Positions 63,898 to 64,000 of a DNA stretch of 64,000 nucleotides are shown in pieces (within the stretch, counting starts at the first letter, position 1; every line of letters begins with the position of its first letter). The stretch comes from MB1-2 sp046566065. Lineage in GTDB: Bacteria; Actinomycetota; CADDZG01; WHSQ01. The DNA is taken from assembly GCA_046566065.1 (NCBI GenBank), contig JBKHXK010000013.1, positions 1 through 64,000 of the forward strand, given 5' to 3'. The notes beneath the pieces are model-generated. The model did no database searches and was not told where the DNA came from. It was given only the letters and a program-made list of their open reading frames with translations. The translations under genes and the position numbers were made by a program.

Positions 63898-64000
63898 TCA
63901 GGGGTCGCCGAAGAACGGGCGGGCGACGGCTTCCGCGGCCACCGGTACCCGCTCGATGCCCACGAGAGACAGAAACGTCGTCTCGATCTCGGACCCAAGC
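63898..64000 (-). CDS. C-terminal fragment of an unidentified gene (runs off the window)
   Basis: On the minus strand an open frame enters from the right edge and ends with a TGA at 63898-63900. It encodes about 33 residues, including FLSLVGIERVPVAAEAVARP and ending FFGDP. The codon use looks coding and the frame lies upstream of HU, but it is too short to identify. The 116 bases between it and HU hold no gene. Confidence 0.45.
   Translation of the reverse strand, partial: LGSEIETTFLSLVGIERVPVAAEAVARPFFGDP

Noticed and set aside
1..64000. CRISPR arrays or further tRNA genes
   Set aside because: No regularly spaced repeats and no second cloverleaf were seen on reading both strands by eye.

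Overview
The window is a gene-dense, high-GC chromosome segment from a member of the Actinomycetota. The evidence is a complete Pup-proteasome locus, a six-gene mce operon, a DUF3151 gene, F420-related genes, an HU gene, and gene orders typical of actinobacteria (rapZ-yvcK-gap-pgk-tpi-secG; rpsP-khpA-rimM-trmD; ftsY-smc-acyP-fpg-rnc-rpmF-yceD-coaD-rsmD-recG). An archaeal-type phosphoglycerate mutase, a TtuA/TtuB-like tRNA thiolation pair and the absence of whiA from its usual place suggest a deep-branching lineage rather than a mycobacterium or streptomycete. This placement is an inference. No gene-free stretch exceeds 300 bases.

1-13.3 kb, mostly minus strand: a Pup-proteasome locus, transcribed right to left as a MoaD/ThiS-like carrier, a TtuA-like thiolase, trmI, mpa/arc, dop, pup, two endonuclease VII-like HNH genes, prcB, prcA and pafA (cut by the window edge). 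Upstream lie an HtrA protease lipoprotein, small unknowns, a DsbA-family protein, HIT and alpha/beta-hydrolase genes, an M55 D-aminopeptidase and DUF3151. 13.4-15.8 kb: a degenerate receiver-GGDEF protein, an IS481-like element with a 16-bp target duplication in the 3' end of tRNA-Leu(GAG), and that tRNA.

15.8-27.1 kb, minus strand: two oligopeptide-binding lipoproteins, secG, apgM, tpiA, pgk, gap, yvcK, rapZ and uvrC. 27.1-34.4 kb: a six-gene mce operon with no YrbE permeases beside it; its last gene is an Mce-M23 peptidase fusion. 34.4-50.5 kb: a secreted unknown, then ribosome and tRNA maturation (trmD, rimM, khpA, rpsP), SRP (ffh, ftsY), smc, and the rnc-rpmF-coaD-recG block. 50.6-53.1 kb, plus strand: rpmB and four envelope-associated small or membrane proteins. 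53-64 kb: thiD, thiL, pckA, an Lrp-ligand-domain protein, a trans-sulfuration PLP enzyme, gpsA, plsC, a metallophosphoesterase, an ABM monooxygenase, a zinc-ribbon gene with a LexA-type box in its promoter, an FrhB-like protein, cofC, and HU.

The most unusual items are: (i) a Pup whose reading frame continues 34 residues past the canonical C-terminal GGQ into a predicted membrane segment; (ii) an SMC protein with no recognisable hinge; (iii) an Mce protein fused to an M23 peptidase; (iv) a ubiquitin-fold carrier ending GGS beside the pupylation genes; (v) two genes (rimM and a membrane protein) whose homology or reading frame implies CTG starts in CTGA stop-start overlaps; and (vi) the SOS-box promoter, which appears to drive a leaderless mRNA.
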